In this document: positions 1 to 7,616 of the stretch, in pieces
How positions within the stretch are numbered: the stretch's first letter is position 1
Layout: every line of letters begins with the position of its first letter
NCBI GenBank assembly: GCA_945870425.1
Contig: CAMBSD010000002.1
Span: forward strand, 124,001-188,000
Reading direction: 5' to 3'
Length of the DNA stretch: 64,000 nt
Origin: Chitinophaga pinensis
GTDB lineage: Bacteria; Bacteroidota; Bacteroidia; UKL13-3
Program-made: the position numbers and the translations under genes
Notes under the pieces: model-generated
The model's database searches: none
Told to the model about the DNA's origin: nothing
What the model saw: only the letters and a program-made list of their open reading frames with translations

Positions 1-297
1 GAACTTACGAATCTGTTAAACCAAATGGCAAGTCCTGGATTTAATTCCGCTTCTGATACTGATAGTTCATATAGTAAAATTGATGATGGTGCGGCCACAT
101 CAGAAAAAGAATATTTAAGCCAATTAGCAGCCCGTCAACGTAAGTTTATTGAAAACTTAGAAAATGCTTTAATACGTATCGAAAATAAAACTTATGGTAT
201 TTGTCGTGTTACTGGTAAACTTATCTCTAAAGAGCGTTTAAGAGCTGTACCACACACCACCTTGAGCATGGAAGCTAAATTACAACAATACAAATAG
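1..297 (+). CDS. TraR/DksA-family regulator, 3' part only
   Basis: The reading frame is open to the left edge of the window, so the start is missing; 98 codons plus the stop are visible. The C-terminal part (YGICRVTGKLISKERL, then VPHTTLSMEAK) matches the TraR/DksA zinc-finger region. Of the four zinc cysteines of canonical DksA only one (in GICR) remains; the others are replaced, as is usual in Bacteroidota homologues. The family binds the RNA polymerase secondary channel and tunes transcription; that role here is inferred from family. An acidic, coiled-coil-compatible stretch precedes the finger. A clear terminator follows, so this gene ends its transcript. Confidence 0.85.
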   Translation, partial: ELTNLLNQMASPGFNSASDTDSSYSKIDDGAATSEKEYLSQLAARQRKFIENLENALIRIENKTYGICRVTGKLISKERLRAVPHTTLSMEAKLQQYK

Positions 298-318
298 TTA
301 CTATTCAATAATATATTT

Positions 319-352
319 AAAGCTCGTTGATTTTTTTCAACGAGCTTTTTTA
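319..352 (+). terminator. Rho-independent terminator after the DksA-like gene
   Basis: A 12-bp perfect stem (arms 319-330 and 337-348, core AGCTCGTTGA) with a T-only loop runs into a T-rich tail, 22 bases after the stop codon. Confidence 0.9.
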
Positions 353-649
353 TTAAGATGTTAGTAATACCAATTCTAACAAAATGTGATAATAGCAATC
401 TGAATTATTCAGTGGCTAAGAAAAACTATATAAAAATAGAGGGTTCAGCAACAACCACTCAAGAAAAAATGAATCTATCCTGTTCAGATGCATCGGAACG
501 GAACAATCCTCACATTAAATCTATGAAAATGTAACAATTATGGTCAATTTAGAATTTTTTTCATGCTGGTAAGAGGGCTGTAAGTATTACTAAACTTTTA
601 AGCCAGGTAAACAAAAGCAAATAAATTAGCCCAAAAGGAAGTACTAATC
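353..649. other. Intergenic stretch without a gene
   Basis: About 300 bases between the terminator and the end of the M23 peptidase gene on the other strand. No frame has coding character. It holds one recognisable item, a dispersed repeat copy at 487-503, otherwise AT-rich unique sequence. Confidence 0.6.
487..503 (-). repeat. Dispersed repeat copy (GATGCATCGGAACGGAA)
   Basis: This 17-mer occurs again, exactly and in reverse complement, at 6075-6091 inside the repeat island. There it is part of a GATGCATC-centred palindrome. Both copies are intergenic. Confidence 0.7.
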
Positions 650-1618
650 CTAATCAAACGATTGGGTTTGGCGAGATGCAATATCTCTTATGGCATTGTA
701 ATCATCCTCTGTTATATCGTTAAAGAAATAATTAATCGGATTTACTTTCTTGTTGTTTTTTGCCACCTCATAATGCAAATGAGGAGCAGTAGAAGTGCCA
801 GTACTGCCCACATAGCCGATCAATTCGCCACGTTTAATCTTTTGACGCTCGCTCACTTCAATGCTGCTTAAATGCCCATACAAACTCTCATACCCAAAAC
901 CATGATTAATGATGATATGATTGCCATATCCCCTACCCTCATACTTGGCAATTTCAACTGTGCCATTTCCTGTGGCATACACAGGAGTTCTGCGAGGAGC
1001 AGTAAAATCTATACCTGAGTGAAATTTGTAAGTTTTATAAATAGGATGTACCCTGTACCCAAAACCTGAAGCAATGCGCTTTAGGTCTTTGTTCGCTATA
1101 GGTTGAATTGCTGGAATAGAAGCCAAGAAATCTGTTTTGTTTTGAGCCAATTTTGTCAATTCATCAAAAGATCTATTTTGGGTAATCACCATCCCGGTCA
1201 GCTCATCAATTTTATTTCTCAATTTTTCTAACTCGGCAGCATATTCCAAACCTGCAATGCTTTTGTATTTGTATGAATTGGGATTAACTTTTGTTGATTT
1301 ATACTTAACAGGCTCAGCCTCAAAAATAGCTCGGTATATAGTGGCATCTTTGTCTTGCAACTCAGCCATGCTGGTATTGAGCTCGCTAATTCGGTAGTCC
1401 ATTCTGCGCAATTCTTCACGATATAATTCGTTTTCACGCTTCAATATTCTTTCCTTAGGTGAGTCGATAAAGCTGTATAAAGCCAATACCATGATAGCCC
1501 CTGCCACTATGGAAGCAGAAAGAAACCCAAAAAATCTCAAAATTACGCTTGTAAAACTTGTGCGTACTTTCTCGAAATCGAGTTTATGGGGATTATAAAA
1601 GTATTTTATCTTTGCCAA
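650..1618 (-). CDS. M23-family zinc metallopeptidase, membrane anchored
   Basis: A 322-residue protein that probably trims or remodels peptidoglycan in the periplasm. It has one N-terminal membrane segment (about residues 27-50), a charged coiled-coil region (about 55-95), and a C-terminal M23/LytM domain. Zinc ligands are visible: HSGID (His near 199, Asp four residues later) and the HLH of APHLHYE near 281. This layout matches NlpD/MepM-like endopeptidases, some of which act as activators rather than enzymes; the intact HxxxD and HxH motifs favour an active enzyme. It is transcribed divergently from alaS across 144 bases, a pairing I recall from other Bacteroidota. Confidence 0.9.
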   Translation of the reverse strand: MAKIKYFYNPHKLDFEKVRTSFTSVILRFFGFLSASIVAGAIMVLALYSFIDSPKERILKRENELYREELRRMDYRISELNTSMAELQDKDATIYRAIFEAEPVKYKSTKVNPNSYKYKSIAGLEYAAELEKLRNKIDELTGMVITQNRSFDELTKLAQNKTDFLASIPAIQPIANKDLKRIASGFGYRVHPIYKTYKFHSGIDFTAPRRTPVYATGNGTVEIAKYEGRGYGNHIIINHGFGYESLYGHLSSIEVSERQKIKRGELIGYVGSTGTSTAPHLHYEVAKNNKKVNPINYFFNDITEDDYNAIRDIASRQTQSFD

Positions 1619-1685
1619 CCTTTTATGTTATTGTGTAAATTTCGCTATTATTGAATTTATGTGATAATTTGTAAAAAACAGAATG

Positions 1686-1693
1686 CGAAAGTA
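1686..1693 (-). promoter_or_regulatory. Candidate -7 element for the M23 peptidase gene
   Basis: On the minus strand the sequence reads TACTTTCG, one base off the Bacteroidota TAnnTTTG element, 68 bases before the start codon. No good TTTG at the -33 spacing is present, so this is a weak call. Confidence 0.3.
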
Positions 1694-1762
1694 ATTTTTT
1701 TTTAGCTAAAAATAAGCAGGAATCAATATCGCAATAACTAAATAACGATTAAAAAACCAAGA

Positions 1763-4453
1763 ATGACATCAGCCGAAATTCGCCAACAATTTTTACAATT
1801 TTTCGAAAGCAAAGGACATAAAATAGTGCCTTCAGCCCCTATCGTTGTTAAAAACGACCCCACTTTGATGTTTACCAATGCGGGAATGAACCAATTTAAA
1901 GATTGGTTTTTGGGGAACGAAACACCTAAATACAAGCGTGCGGTAGATACCCAAAAATGCCTTCGCGTGAGCGGAAAACATAATGACTTGGAAGAAGTGG
2001 GTGTAGATACCTACCACCATACCATGTTCGAAATGTTGGGCAATTGGAGCTTTGGCGATTACTTTAAAAAAGAAGCCATCGAATGGGCTTGGGAGCTTTT
2101 GGTGGATGTATACAAGCTACCTAGAGAAAGATTGTATGTGACCGTTTTTGAGGGCGATGCAAAAGAAGGTTTGGCTTTCGACCAAGAAGCTTTTGACAAT
2201 TGGAAATTATGGATTGCAGAAGAGCGCATTTTGAATGGAAATAAAAAAGACAATTTCTGGGAAATGGGTGATACCGGACCATGTGGACCTTGTTCTGAAA
2301 TTCATATTGACTTAAGGACTGATGCAGAGCGAGCTTTGGTGGATGGAAAAACTTTGGTAAACAACGACCACCCTCAAGTGATTGAGATATGGAACAATGT
2401 GTTTATGGAGTTTAACCGTAAGGCGGATGGCAGCCTAGAAAAACTACCTGCCCAACATGTAGACACAGGTATGGGTTTTGAGCGATTGGTGCGTGCCATC
2501 GAAGGAAAAACAAGCAACTACGATACAGATGTGTTTGTACCTACCATCAAATTTATTGAAAATCATTCGGGAATAAAATATAACTTCTCAGCATCTGAGG
2601 ATGAAAGTGTAAGTCATGTCGAGCGGAGACGAGACATTGCCATGCGAGTAATGGCCGATCATATTCGTGCCATAAGCTTTGCCATTGCCGATGGACAATT
2701 GCCTAGCAACAATGGTGCAGGTTATGTAATACGCAGGATATTGCGCAGGGCAGTCCGCTACCAATATCAATTCTTGGGCATTAAAGAACCATTCATGAGT
2801 CAGTTGGCATTATTGATTGCCGATAGCTTTAAAAATGTTTTTCCTGAATTGCATGCACAAAAAGATTTTGTGAGCAAGGTCATAAGAGAGGAAGAAGTTA
2901 GTTTTTTAAAGACTTTAGAAAGAGGAATCGAAATGTTAGAAGCTACCTTTACAATTGATCATGCAAATGATAAAATTTCTAAAGGACAAAGTGATTTAAT
3001 TTTAAATGGAGAGACTTCCTTTCAGCTATATGATACTTTTGGATTTCCAATAGATTTAACTCAATTACTAGCTAAAGAAAATGGTTGGTCTGTTGATATG
3101 GTTGGTTTTGAAGAAGAATTACAAAAACAAAAAGCGCGTTCTCGCAAAGCCACCGAATTAACCACAGACGATTGGATAGAGACCAACTCCCACTCCTTTG
3201 GAGAGGAACGGGGTGAGGCATTTCTAGGCTACGACCAACCCGAAGCAGATATTCAAATTGTGAAATACCGCAAGGTAAAAGCCAAAGGAAAAGAAAGCTA
3301 CCAATTGGTATTTAACCAAACGCCTTTCTACCCTGAAGGTGGCGGACAGATTGGAGATACAGGTTTTATTAGCAATGCCAATGAAAAAATTGCCATTGTT
3401 GATACCAAAAAGGAAAACAACCTAATCATTCATTTTGCCAATGCACTTCCTGAAAATATAGAAGCTAATTTTACAGCAAGCATTGATGATGATAAACGTA
3501 AATTAACTGAAAACAACCACTCAGCCACTCACCTGCTGCATGCCGCTTTGCGTCAGGTTTTGGGCACCCATGTGGCGCAAAAAGGTTCATTGGTAAATGA
3601 TGAATACTTGCGATTCGATTTTTCACATTTTGCGGCCATGAGCAAAGAAGAAATTGCCAAAGTAGAGCAAATCGTTAACAAAAAAATACGCGAAAACATC
3701 AACCTAGATGAGCGCAGAAGTGTGCCTATTGAAGAAGCCAAAACTTTAGGTGCTATGATGTTGTTTGGTGAAAAATATGGCGACTCGGTGCGTGTTATCA
3801 CTTTTGATGACAAGTATAGTCGTGAACTTTGTGGTGGTACCCATGTGAAAGCTACTGGCCAAATTGGTTTATTTAAAATAACCAGTGAAGCGGCTGTGGC
3901 TGCTGGTGTGCGCAGGATTGAAGCCATCACAGCAGATGCTGCTCAAAACTTAGTTGATAGCTGGCAATCATCGGTAGACAGTTTAAGCAAGACCTTAAAC
4001 ACAAAAGACATTGTTAAATCTGTTGAGCAATTGATTGAAGACAAAGCTTCACTTTTGAAAAAATTGGAGGCTTTTGAAAACGAAAAAACAGTTCAATTAA
4101 AAAATGAATTGAAAACAAAAATCGTTTCAACACCATCAAGCAATCAACTTATACAAAACATTGCTATTTCCTCTGCCGAACAATTGAAAAACCTATCCTT
4201 CCAATTGAAAAACGAAGTAGAAAATTTGTTTTGTGTGTTGGGTTGTGATTTAAATGGCAAGCCTATGTTAAGTGTAATCATCAGCGATAATTTAGTGAAA
4301 GAAAAAGGACTTCATGCAGGCAATATCATCAAAGATTTAGCTAAGCATATTCAAGGTGGTGGAGGTGGACAGCCCTTTTATGCAACTGCTGGTGGTAACA
4401 AATTGGAAGGCCTATCAGCAGCTTTGGAAATTGCGAGGGGAATGCTTGCTTAA
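1763..4453 (+). CDS. alaS: Alanine--tRNA ligase
   Basis: An 896-residue cytoplasmic class II synthetase that charges tRNA-Ala. Visible parts in order: the catalytic domain (TNAGMNQFKDWFLG near 38; GDTGPCGPCSE near 168), the tRNA-recognition domain (SNNGAGYVIRRILRRAVRY), the editing domain with the zinc-binding HSATH near 584 and CGGTH near 690, and the C-Ala domain with a glycine-rich GGGGGQPFYATAGG near 866. All key motifs are intact. Two short insertions, at residues about 276-290 and 474-487, are encoded by DNA that looks like dispersed intergenic repeats of Bacteroidota (separate entries). The gene stands alone; the MFS gene follows after 66 bases. Confidence 0.98.
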   Translation: MTSAEIRQQFLQFFESKGHKIVPSAPIVVKNDPTLMFTNAGMNQFKDWFLGNETPKYKRAVDTQKCLRVSGKHNDLEEVGVDTYHHTMFEMLGNWSFGDYFKKEAIEWAWELLVDVYKLPRERLYVTVFEGDAKEGLAFDQEAFDNWKLWIAEERILNGNKKDNFWEMGDTGPCGPCSEIHIDLRTDAERALVDGKTLVNNDHPQVIEIWNNVFMEFNRKADGSLEKLPAQHVDTGMGFERLVRAIEGKTSNYDTDVFVPTIKFIENHSGIKYNFSASEDESVSHVERRRDIAMRVMADHIRAISFAIADGQLPSNNGAGYVIRRILRRAVRYQYQFLGIKEPFMSQLALLIADSFKNVFPELHAQKDFVSKVIREEEVSFLKTLERGIEMLEATFTIDHANDKISKGQSDLILNGETSFQLYDTFGFPIDLTQLLAKENGWSVDMVGFEEELQKQKARSRKATELTTDDWIETNSHSFGEERGEAFLGYDQPEADIQIVKYRKVKAKGKESYQLVFNQTPFYPEGGGQIGDTGFISNANEKIAIVDTKKENNLIIHFANALPENIEANFTASIDDDKRKLTENNHSATHLLHAALRQVLGTHVAQKGSLVNDEYLRFDFSHFAAMSKEEIAKVEQIVNKKIRENINLDERRSVPIEEAKTLGAMMLFGEKYGDSVRVITFDDKYSRELCGGTHVKATGQIGLFKITSEAAVAAGVRRIEAITADAAQNLVDSWQSSVDSLSKTLNTKDIVKSVEQLIEDKASLLKKLEAFENEKTVQLKNELKTKIVSTPSSNQLIQNIAISSAEQLKNLSFQLKNEVENLFCVLGCDLNGKPMLSVIISDNLVKEKGLHAGNIIKDLAKHIQGGGGGQPFYATAGGNKLEGLSAALEIARGMLA
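2615..2636 (+). repeat. Dispersed-repeat-like insertion 1 inside alaS
   Basis: The sequence resembles the GAGCGGAG(T/A)CGA repeat that is intergenic in many Bacteroidota and is present here as a hairpin at 6121-6157. It is read in frame as SHVERRRD just before DIAMRV. Known Bacteroidota AlaRS proteins have only a few residues at this place; this one has about 14 more. The comparison with other AlaRS proteins is from memory. Confidence 0.6.
3187..3218 (+). repeat. Dispersed-repeat-like insertion 2 inside alaS
   Basis: The sequence CTCCTTTGGAGAGGAACGGG and flanks match the type of repeat usually seen as CTCTCCTTTGGAGAGGG...GGGGTGAGG between genes in Bacteroidota. It is translated as SHSFGEERGEA between DDWIE and the conserved LGYD, where relatives have a shorter linker. 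A related intergenic element lies at 5867-5893. Confidence 0.65.
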
Positions 4454-4483
4454 TTAAGAATTAGGAATTATGAATTTTCAATA

Positions 4484-4510
4484 ACGCATTAGCGAAGTAA
4501 CGGGATAACA
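4484..4510. repeat. Copy of a TAACGnAnTAACG-type dispersed repeat
   Basis: ATAACGCATTAGCGAAGTAA and the following CGGGATAAC resemble the reverse complement of the GTTATTTCGTTA repeats at 9728-9765 and 22641-22679. It lies between alaS and the MFS gene. Confidence 0.4.
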
Positions 4511-4519
4511 AAAAACATA

Positions 4520-5728
4520 TTGCAGAAAAACGAACGTGTATTGTTGCTAACACTGGCAGCTCTCAATTTTACCAACATCATGGATTTCATGATAATGATG
4601 CCCTTAGGCCCTCAGCTTATGCGTATCTTCGATATTAGCCCAAAGCAATTTGGAATCATTGTATCGTCTTATACCATAAGCGCAGGAATTTCGGGCTTTT
4701 GTTCGGCTTTTCTAATTGACAAATTTGATCGCAAAACTGCTCTGAGTTTTTTGTACACAGGATTCATCATTGGCACTTTTATGTGTGGCCTTGCACCCAA
4801 TTATGAGATGTTACTTTTTGCACGCATTTTCACTGGTATTTTTGGTGGCGTAATGGGTGCAGTCGTATTATCTATTGTAGGTGATGTAATACCTGTGGAG
4901 CGCAGGGGACAAGCCATGGGGACCTTGATGGCAGCCTTCTCCGTTGCATCGGTATTTGGTGTGCCCTTTGGTTTATTCATTGCCACTCATAGTGAATTGG
5001 GTTGGCATGCACCCTTTTTGTTCTTAGCTATTTGCGGTTTGCCTGTGGCTTATTTTATTTACAAATATGTACCAAGTATCAACAAGCAAATTGAGGCAGG
5101 CAAAGACAATAACCCTTGGCAAATTATTAAGAATGTAACCTCTACAAAAAATCAATTGTGGGCCATGTTACTTATGATTATGATAATGATGGGTCACTTT
5201 GCTATCATACCTTTCTTGAGCCCTTATATGGTATCAAATCTAGGTTTTCAAGAAAGTCAATTGCCTTTGATATACATGATAGGTGGGGCCTTCACTATTT
5301 TCAGTTCACCGCTTATTGGAAAAGCCGCTGATAAATATGGTAAGCTCAATGTTTTTATCGTTTTCATTATACTCTGCGCCATACCTGTTTTAACAATTAC
5401 CAATATGCCAAAGGTGCCTATTTATTATGTGTTGGGTGTTACCTCGCTTTTCTTTGTTTTCTCTGGAGGACGAATGATTCCAGCACAAGCCATGGTTACG
5501 TCTTCGGTTAATCCCATGTATCGTGGTAGTTTTATGAGCATCACTTCAGCCTTGCAACAATTAAGTGCAGGCTTTGCCTCATACATAGCAGGCGTTTTAG
5601 TGCATAAAGACACTCTAACAGGCCAATTAGAAGGCTATCATTATGTAGGTCTATTTAGCGTAACCCTTACCCTACTTAGTATTTTCATAGCCGTTAAAGT
5701 CAGGACTTTTGATGGCAAAAGAATTTAG
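4520..5728 (+). CDS. MFS transporter (DHA1-like)
   Basis: A 402-residue inner-membrane protein with about twelve hydrophobic segments. The loop 2-3 motif A is seen as DKFDRKTAL, and its second-half counterpart as GKAADKYGKLNVF. The fold is that of drug:H+ antiporters and sugar or nucleoside efflux permeases; the substrate cannot be told. The start is TTG at 4520: a stop lies in frame at 4490, there is no ATG between, and the first ATG (codon 21) would cut the first membrane helix. No Shine-Dalgarno sequence is evident. It may be read through from alaS, 66 bases upstream. Confidence 0.85.
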   Translation: MQKNERVLLLTLAALNFTNIMDFMIMMPLGPQLMRIFDISPKQFGIIVSSYTISAGISGFCSAFLIDKFDRKTALSFLYTGFIIGTFMCGLAPNYEMLLFARIFTGIFGGVMGAVVLSIVGDVIPVERRGQAMGTLMAAFSVASVFGVPFGLFIATHSELGWHAPFLFLAICGLPVAYFIYKYVPSINKQIEAGKDNNPWQIIKNVTSTKNQLWAMLLMIMIMMGHFAIIPFLSPYMVSNLGFQESQLPLIYMIGGAFTIFSSPLIGKAADKYGKLNVFIVFIILCAIPVLTITNMPKVPIYYVLGVTSLFFVFSGGRMIPAQAMVTSSVNPMYRGSFMSITSALQQLSAGFASYIAGVLVHKDTLTGQLEGYHYVGLFSVTLTLLSIFIAVKVRTFDGKRI

Positions 5729-5866
5729 TTGATTGTTGGCAGTTGATAAAAATGAGGTCTATGTTTTTAGTACATTGATTCATAAATCACTTAGAGTTAT
5801 TCAAGCATAGAATTTTTCTAATTTCAAAATGTATGTATTTGGAGATATTAAAACGAATGCATTATT

Positions 5867-5893
5867 CCCCTCTAGGGAGGGGTTAGGGGTGGG
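5867..5893. repeat. G/C-rich dispersed repeat (CCCCTCTAGGGAGGGG type)
   Basis: CCCCTCTAGGGAGGGG forms a palindrome and is followed by TTAGGGGTGGG. This is a repeat type I know as widespread between genes of Bacteroidota. A coding relative lies in alaS at 3187-3218. Confidence 0.65.
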
Positions 5894-6047
5894 TTATTTT
5901 GTATTTCAAAAGTGCATTTTCCCCAGCAGGCGTTCTTGCCTTTTAGTAATTCAGTATAATCAAACGAACCTATATTTTATTTTTCTAGCTAAAAGCTAAA
6001 TTATCATTTATCTCAATGTTTTTATTTTTCCTTTTGGGGCATCAAAA

Positions 6048-6063
6048 TCCCGATGAGTCGGGA
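6048..6063. repeat. Palindrome TCCCGATGAGTCGGGA
   Basis: A 16-base near-perfect palindrome in the repeat island, of the same style as the neighbouring GATGCATC-centred one. Confidence 0.5.
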
Positions 6064-6079
6064 CAAAATGCTTCTTCCG

Positions 6080-6095
6080 TTCCGATGCATCGGAA
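6080..6095. repeat. Palindrome TTCCGATGCATCGGAA
   Basis: A perfect 16-base palindrome. With five further bases to the left it gives the 17-mer shared with 487-503. Confidence 0.7.
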
Positions 6096-6120
6096 TCGGA
6101 ATCAAGGTGCCTTATGGTCG

Positions 6121-6157
6121 TTGAGCGGAGTCGAAACGCCATTTCGACTCCGCTCAA
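6121..6157. repeat. 16-bp perfect hairpin repeat (GAGCGGAGTCGA type)
   Basis: Arms 6121-6136 (TTGAGCGGAGTCGAAA) and 6142-6157 are exact inverted complements around a five-base loop. The arm sequence is a common Bacteroidota dispersed repeat, and a related copy is found in alaS at 2615-2636. Confidence 0.8.
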
Positions 6158-6395
6158 TGAACGTTTCGAACAAAAAGATTTTTCCTTGCCGCTGCTTAGT
6201 TTTTGCCGCGTGGCTCTATACAATTCACATGGCAAAACCTAAAAGGCTGCACAAACCCAAGCTTAAAATCTTTTTGCACGCACTGCGAAAATCGCTTCGT
6301 GAGTGGAAAGACTTTACAGCAAAAGCAAACGACATTCATAAAATCTGCCAGAAAATGTCTTTGTTTTTTTGTGGATGGTGGGTTACTTCGTAACA

Positions 6396-7466
6396 CTAAA
6401 AATGCCTCGCAATCGCATCCGCAATTTTAGCTGCTGGCAATTCTTCCATACAACTTGTTCCATCCACACAAGAACCTCTATAAAAACATTTACAAGCTTT
6501 ATTTGGTGCAACAATCTCGCCTTTGCCAAATAAATCAAACTCATGTGGATTGAAGATATTATTCATTAACACAATCTTTTTACCCAATGCCAAAGTGATA
6601 TGCATACCCATGGTAACTTGGGTTATTACCAAATGACATTGGTTTACTAAATTGATAAACTCATACAAACTGAAATAGCCTAAATATAAAGCACCTGAGT
6701 GTGCTTGAATCTCTTTGTTACGAGCATCTTCAGCTTCTCCACCTAGCAATAAAACCTCTGCATCAGGGTGTTGCTTTTTGGTTAATGCCACCAAATCAAC
6801 CCACTTGTCTATACTCCATAAGCGCGTAGTCCATCTACCTCCACAACCTGTATTCATACCTATGATTTTTTTGCCACTTGGCAAGTTCCAAGTATAGCCT
6901 TTCTCGCTATGGGTATCCATCAAATATGGCTCACCTTGGTGGGTATAGCCACATATTTCAAATATCTCTTGTAAATAGCTTTTGGTGTTTGCCTGACTCA
7001 CATCGTCAAACATACCCGTACTAAATTTATGATCCGCTAAATCGTTGTAGGGTTGAATCTCATTATCCTTCAAAACAAAACCAAACTTCTGCTTGGCATC
7101 CACCACTTTTAGCAATGCGCCTGCTTCTTTTTCTTTATCAAGGTTTATAGCTAAGTCCCAAGAACTGTTTTGCGCATAAAAAATGCTGTTAACATCCCAT
7201 TTCAATATTTCGTCAATCTGACTTGAAGGAAGAATATCGGGAGTCCAAGTAAGCCAAGTGATTTTGCAATCAGGAAATTCCTTTTTAAACTTAACCACCA
7301 AAGGTGTGGTGCGAATCACGTCTCCAATAGCGCCTAGTTTTATTATTAAAATTCGTTTTGATATTTTAGTATAGGCAGGACAAGTTTCGCAGTGGTAGCC
7401 ATTTTGTTTGTGAGGCTTGCATGGAATATGTCCTTTAAAATGAAGGCAATCGGATTTGTAAATCAT
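6396..7466 (-). CDS. GT9-family glycosyltransferase (heptosyltransferase-like) with Cys clusters
   Basis: A 356-residue GT-B enzyme of the ADP-heptose:LPS heptosyltransferase family, probably acting at the inner face of the membrane on lipopolysaccharide or a related glycan. Visible are ILIIKLGAIGDVIRTTPL (N-terminal domain start) and the C-terminal nucleotide-sugar region (MNTGCGGRW, LLLGG, then VTMGMHITLALGKKIV). Ahead of the first domain is a Cys/His-rich segment (C7, C16, C26, C29 with several His), and the tail carries CKCFYRGSCVDGTSC. The start ATG at 7466 was preferred over one 25 codons upstream because homologues, as I recall them, begin near this point and the extra residues look unrelated. 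Divergent from sucB. Confidence 0.85.
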   Translation of the reverse strand: MIYKSDCLHFKGHIPCKPHKQNGYHCETCPAYTKISKRILIIKLGAIGDVIRTTPLVVKFKKEFPDCKITWLTWTPDILPSSQIDEILKWDVNSIFYAQNSSWDLAINLDKEKEAGALLKVVDAKQKFGFVLKDNEIQPYNDLADHKFSTGMFDDVSQANTKSYLQEIFEICGYTHQGEPYLMDTHSEKGYTWNLPSGKKIIGMNTGCGGRWTTRLWSIDKWVDLVALTKKQHPDAEVLLLGGEAEDARNKEIQAHSGALYLGYFSLYEFINLVNQCHLVITQVTMGMHITLALGKKIVLMNNIFNPHEFDLFGKGEIVAPNKACKCFYRGSCVDGTSCMEELPAAKIADAIARHF

Positions 7467-7567
7467 AGATGTTTGAGAATCGAACAAACATAAGATAAAG
7501 GCTTCAAAAACACAAAACTGCCTTTTCAATAAAATGAGCACTACCCTATAAAATAATCTTAACTTGA

Positions 7568-7594
7568 TTTGACATTACTTTTCGATTACTTTCG
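7568..7594 (+). promoter_or_regulatory. Candidate promoter of sucB
   Basis: TTTG at 7568-7571 and TACTTTCG at 7587-7594 (one base off TAnnTTTG), spaced 15 bases, 22 bases before the start. The spacing is shorter than the usual 17-23. Confidence 0.4.
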
Positions 7595-7616
7595 TGCCTG
7601 TTTTTAAGAAAATAAT

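Larger units (their letters stand above)
5729..6395. other. Repeat island without a gene
   Basis: Some 670 bases between the MFS gene and the convergent GT9 gene. Short open frames occur on both strands but none has coding character. The stretch holds several GC-rich dispersed elements (5867-5893, 6048-6063, 6080-6095, 6121-6157). An 11-bp inverted repeat (AAAAAGATTTT at 6172-6182, AAAATCTTTTT at 6265-6275) brackets a GC-richer segment with GCACAAACCCAAGC. It looks like an accumulation site for repeats. Confidence 0.6.

Noticed and set aside
2590-3222. Frameshift or pseudogene status of alaS because of the repeat insertions
   Set aside because: The frame stays open, all catalytic and editing motifs are intact, and an essential gene of normal length results.
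5729-6395. Insertion sequence or CRISPR array in the repeat island
   Set aside because: No transposase frame, no regular spacing of repeats with unique spacers and no cas genes; the elements are of different families.
6016-6430. Several overlapping open frames in the repeat island
   Set aside because: They run through palindromic repeats, differ between strands and have no recognisable protein character.
7467-7541. 25-codon N-terminal extension of the GT9 gene
   Set aside because: The Cys-rich segment that I recall in homologues starts at the internal ATG; the extension reduces the intergenic region to the sucB promoter and resembles no signal peptide.
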